From the NCBI GenBank assembly GCA_002390225.1, contig DGOW01000059.1, positions 1 to 23,592 of the forward strand: DNA of 23,592 bases, read 5' to 3'. Shown piece by piece: positions 21,698 to 23,592 of the stretch. The number at the start of each line of letters is the position of its first letter. Position 1 is the first letter of the stretch. A program made the translations under genes and the position numbers. The DNA comes from Gemmatimonadales bacterium UBA4456. GTDB lineage: Bacteria; Gemmatimonadota; Gemmatimonadetes; Longimicrobiales; Gaopeijiaceae. Under the pieces are notes generated by a model. That model worked only from the letters and a program-made list of their open reading frames with translations. It was not told where the DNA came from and ran no database searches.

Positions 21698-22879
21698 CTA
21701 ACCTTGCGGCACGCGAAGTCGGAGGCGGGCAATCACCGGCAGATGGTCTGAGCCGACGGGCGCTCCTGGTTCTGCGCGCACGATGAGCCAGTCTTTATTC
21801 GCCATGACGTAGTCGATCCGAGCCCGGATCCACCCGTTGAGGCGTGTACCGCCGATTCCGAATCCCCCAGCCTGGAAGGCGTCAGTCCACTCGGCATATA
21901 TCTGACGGAAGTGGCGACTCTCCGGTGGCGTGTTGAAGTCTCCTAGGATGAGTGCAGGAGAGCCCTGTTCGCGAGCAAATCGTTCCGCGCGTCTGAGCTC
22001 TATTTCTCTCAGAAGGGAGGTCTGCCCAAGTATCCGAGCACCCTCTGACACGCGGCCGCGCAAGATTCTCTCAAGGCCCGCTCGAGCGGTCTCGAGATGA
22101 ACGTTTGTCACGTAGATGGGGCGGTCGCTGACCGTTAAGGAAAAGGTGGCGACCAGGGCAGACCCGCCGACGCTTTGAAGATTATCGCCATCCATCACGG
22201 CAACCTTCGAGATCGGGAACCGGCTGACTGCGCAGAGAGAAGCCTCCGTGGCCGTATACCAGTCTCGTAGCCTCAAGATCGACTCGCGGAAGGATCCACT
22301 GCATTCCTGGGCCATCATCAAATCCACACCGAGTCGATCCATCAGGACGTCCGGACCGTACTCAATCATGTGACCGCCAGCGAGGTTCAGCGTTGCGACG
22401 GTGAGATCGCTATCGCGTTCGGGGACCGTGATCGCCCGGAGTCCCCAACCGAAGCCGATCAGGGGGCCAATGAGCAAGGCTGACGATAAAACGAGCGGAA
22501 CAAGCAGGGATCGATCACGAAAGAGTGCCAGACCCATGAGCCCCGCGACCGGTAGCAGCGTGATCCAGCGCGGACCGAAGAGCATGACGGTCGCGGGCCA
22601 CCAGAGATCAGCTGTCGCCCGGAAGACGCTGACGACAATAACCGTTATAAAGCACGTCACGACGGTCCCCACCCAAACCACGCCGTCGATAGGGTGCGTC
22701 GACGCTGGCTGTTTAAGGTTTTTTAAAAACCGCGTTAGCCGCCGCCAACGTTGGGGGTCTACCGATGCTCCACACTTCGGACATTGGGCCGATTTCAAGA
22801 AGTGCATGCCCGCCCGAAGTCGGACTCGGTGGATCCCTGCTTCGCAGTTCACGATCAGATCGCGGGTGCTCTTGACCAT
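21698..22879 (-). CDS. Endonuclease/exonuclease/phosphatase-family membrane protein
   Basis: 393 residues from ATG 22879, with GTGGA upstream. Residues about 1-40 hold a CPKCG pair and an earlier lone Cys, suggesting a small zinc-binding element. Residues about 65-150 contain three hydrophobic segments (VWVGTVVTCFITVIVV, WITLLPVAGLMGLALF, LLVPLVLSSALLIGPLIGF). Residues about 158-393 form the EEP domain: VATLNLAGG, MMAQEC with the metal-binding Glu, YVTNVHLET, LILGDFNTPPES, ARIDYVMA and the catalytic GSDHLPVIA. These motifs mark an Mg-dependent phosphodiesterase/phosphatase fold (DNase I, AP endonuclease or lipid phosphatase type). The membrane-first layout suits an outward-facing EEP domain acting on lipid or extracellular substrate; the substrate is unknown. 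Unlinked to its neighbours. Confidence 0.87.
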   Translation of the reverse strand: MVKSTRDLIVNCEAGIHRVRLRAGMHFLKSAQCPKCGASVDPQRWRRLTRFLKNLKQPASTHPIDGVVWVGTVVTCFITVIVVSVFRATADLWWPATVMLFGPRWITLLPVAGLMGLALFRDRSLLVPLVLSSALLIGPLIGFGWGLRAITVPERDSDLTVATLNLAGGHMIEYGPDVLMDRLGVDLMMAQECSGSFRESILRLRDWYTATEASLCAVSRFPISKVAVMDGDNLQSVGGSALVATFSLTVSDRPIYVTNVHLETARAGLERILRGRVSEGARILGQTSLLREIELRRAERFAREQGSPALILGDFNTPPESRHFRQIYAEWTDAFQAGGFGIGGTRLNGWIRARIDYVMANKDWLIVRAEPGAPVGSDHLPVIARLRLRVPQG

Positions 22880-23089
22880 GACTTATCCACTCTGTCGATT
22901 CGCTATCGCTCAGAGTGTGAGGCCATCGGGTGTCGGAGAGCAACCTGTCGCGTACTACAGCACAAATGCGCTGGGGTAGAACAGAGTCCAGATCCTGCCC
23001 TGCCGAGGGCCACTTTCGGGCACGTCACATGACCCACATTTTGCGCGTCGTAGACTGAATCCTGCACGCGTCCTGGACGTACCTCGCGA

Positions 23090-23592
23090 ATGAAGACGCC
23101 TCAGACCCCGATGGAATTCGGCCGGAGGGCGCGCTCTCTCTACGGCGCTCGGGACGCCGTCGTTGACGGAGACGTCCGCTGGACGTACGAGGCGTTCTTC
23201 GACCGGTGCGATCGGTGGTCCAAGGTTCTGGAGCGCTTCGGGGTCGGGTCAGGTGATCGTGTCGCGTACATCGCTCCGAACACGCACGCCCACCTGACCG
23301 GCTACTACGCGGTCCCGCAGTTGGGTGCCGTGATCGTACCCCTGAATTACCGCCTTCTACCGTCCGACTGGGTGTACATGCTCAACCACTCTGGGAGCAG
23401 GGTGGTGTGTGTGCATGAGGACTACGTCGAGCAGGTAGACTCGGTGCGTGATCGACTGTCCGGGGTGGAGCACTTCGTGGCCCTCTCGGGGGAACGACCC
23501 GGCTGGGAGTCGTTCGAAGCACTGCTGGCCGAGGCGACCCCGGACTTCACCCGACCAGAGATCTCGGAGGACGACCTGCTCGCGATCAACTA
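23090..23592 (+). CDS. Acyl-CoA synthetase (AMP-forming), N-terminal fragment
   Basis: An open frame from ATG 23090 continues past the right window edge; 167 codons are visible. Residues 1-167 match the beginning of ANL-superfamily acyl-CoA ligases: TPMEFGRRARSLYGARDAV, WTYEAFFDRCDRWSKVL, GVGSGDRVAYIAPNTHAHLTGYYAVPQLGAVIVPLNYRL and the later DDLLAIN that usually precedes the YTSGTTG ATP-binding loop, which is beyond the edge. Such enzymes activate fatty or aryl acids as acyl-adenylates and transfer them to CoA. The chain-length or substrate class cannot be judged from this part. The start lacks a clear Shine-Dalgarno, so the true start could differ slightly. Confidence 0.88.
   Translation, partial: MKTPQTPMEFGRRARSLYGARDAVVDGDVRWTYEAFFDRCDRWSKVLERFGVGSGDRVAYIAPNTHAHLTGYYAVPQLGAVIVPLNYRLLPSDWVYMLNHSGSRVVCVHEDYVEQVDSVRDRLSGVEHFVALSGERPGWESFEALLAEATPDFTRPEISEDDLLAIN

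Noticed and set aside
1..23592. CRISPR array, rRNA or transposase
   Set aside because: No regularly spaced repeats, no rRNA-like sequence and no transposase or integrase motifs were seen on either strand.

Overview
This 23.6 kb window comes from a high-GC, Gram-negative-type bacterial chromosome. It carries a TonB-dependent outer-membrane receptor, a lipoprotein FKBP isomerase, densely packed genes with GTG/TTG starts, and a B12-type light regulator beside carotenoid genes. My best guess is Gemmatimonadota or a relative, but that rests on remembered gene style, not on a marker gene, and is uncertain.

Layout. 1-667 (minus) is the N-terminal part of a secreted protein running off the left edge. 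853-1335 (plus) is an FKBP-type lipoprotein. 1375-3130 (minus) is a two-gene unit: a PLP threonine/serine dehydratase followed 1 nt later by an EgtC-like class II glutamine amidotransferase. 3301-6105 (plus) is a TonB-dependent receptor closed by a strong hairpin. 6242-7134 is trxC-argR with a 4-nt overlap. 7227-7283 holds a promoter overlapped by tandem ARG boxes, followed by a terminator-like leader and then argG-argH (7431-10132). rpiA-rpe (10263-11629, 4-nt overlap), a polyprenol/phytol-kinase-family membrane protein and an SRPBCC-SDR39U1 two-domain protein follow on the plus strand to 13906.

The centre of interest is the minus-strand operon 19304-13908: carH, cruF, a GGPP-synthase/phytoene-synthase fusion (crtE-crtB) and crtI. 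The genes are 2 nt apart or overlap by 4 nt. CarH keeps the residues that make an adenosylcobalamin photoreceptor, so the simplest reading is a light-switched acyclic carotenoid pathway. The precursor-forming prenyl transferase and the committed phytoene synthase sit on one 661-residue polypeptide. A polyprenol-kinase-like gene and the SRPBCC-SDR protein adjoin the cluster and may serve isoprenoid recycling or photoprotection.

The right part (19474-23592) has trmH, a roughly 0.4 kb stretch with no convincing gene, and a low-GC patch. That patch is bounded by a truncated tRNA-Leu 5' half (20517-20555) and an intact tRNA-Leu(TAA) (21431-21514), and it contains a small membrane-anchored protein of unknown function and a perfect 12-bp inverted repeat. 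It looks like a decayed integration or duplication at a tRNA gene. An endonuclease/exonuclease/phosphatase-family membrane protein and the start of an acyl-CoA ligase end the window. I saw no CRISPR array, rRNA or transposase.
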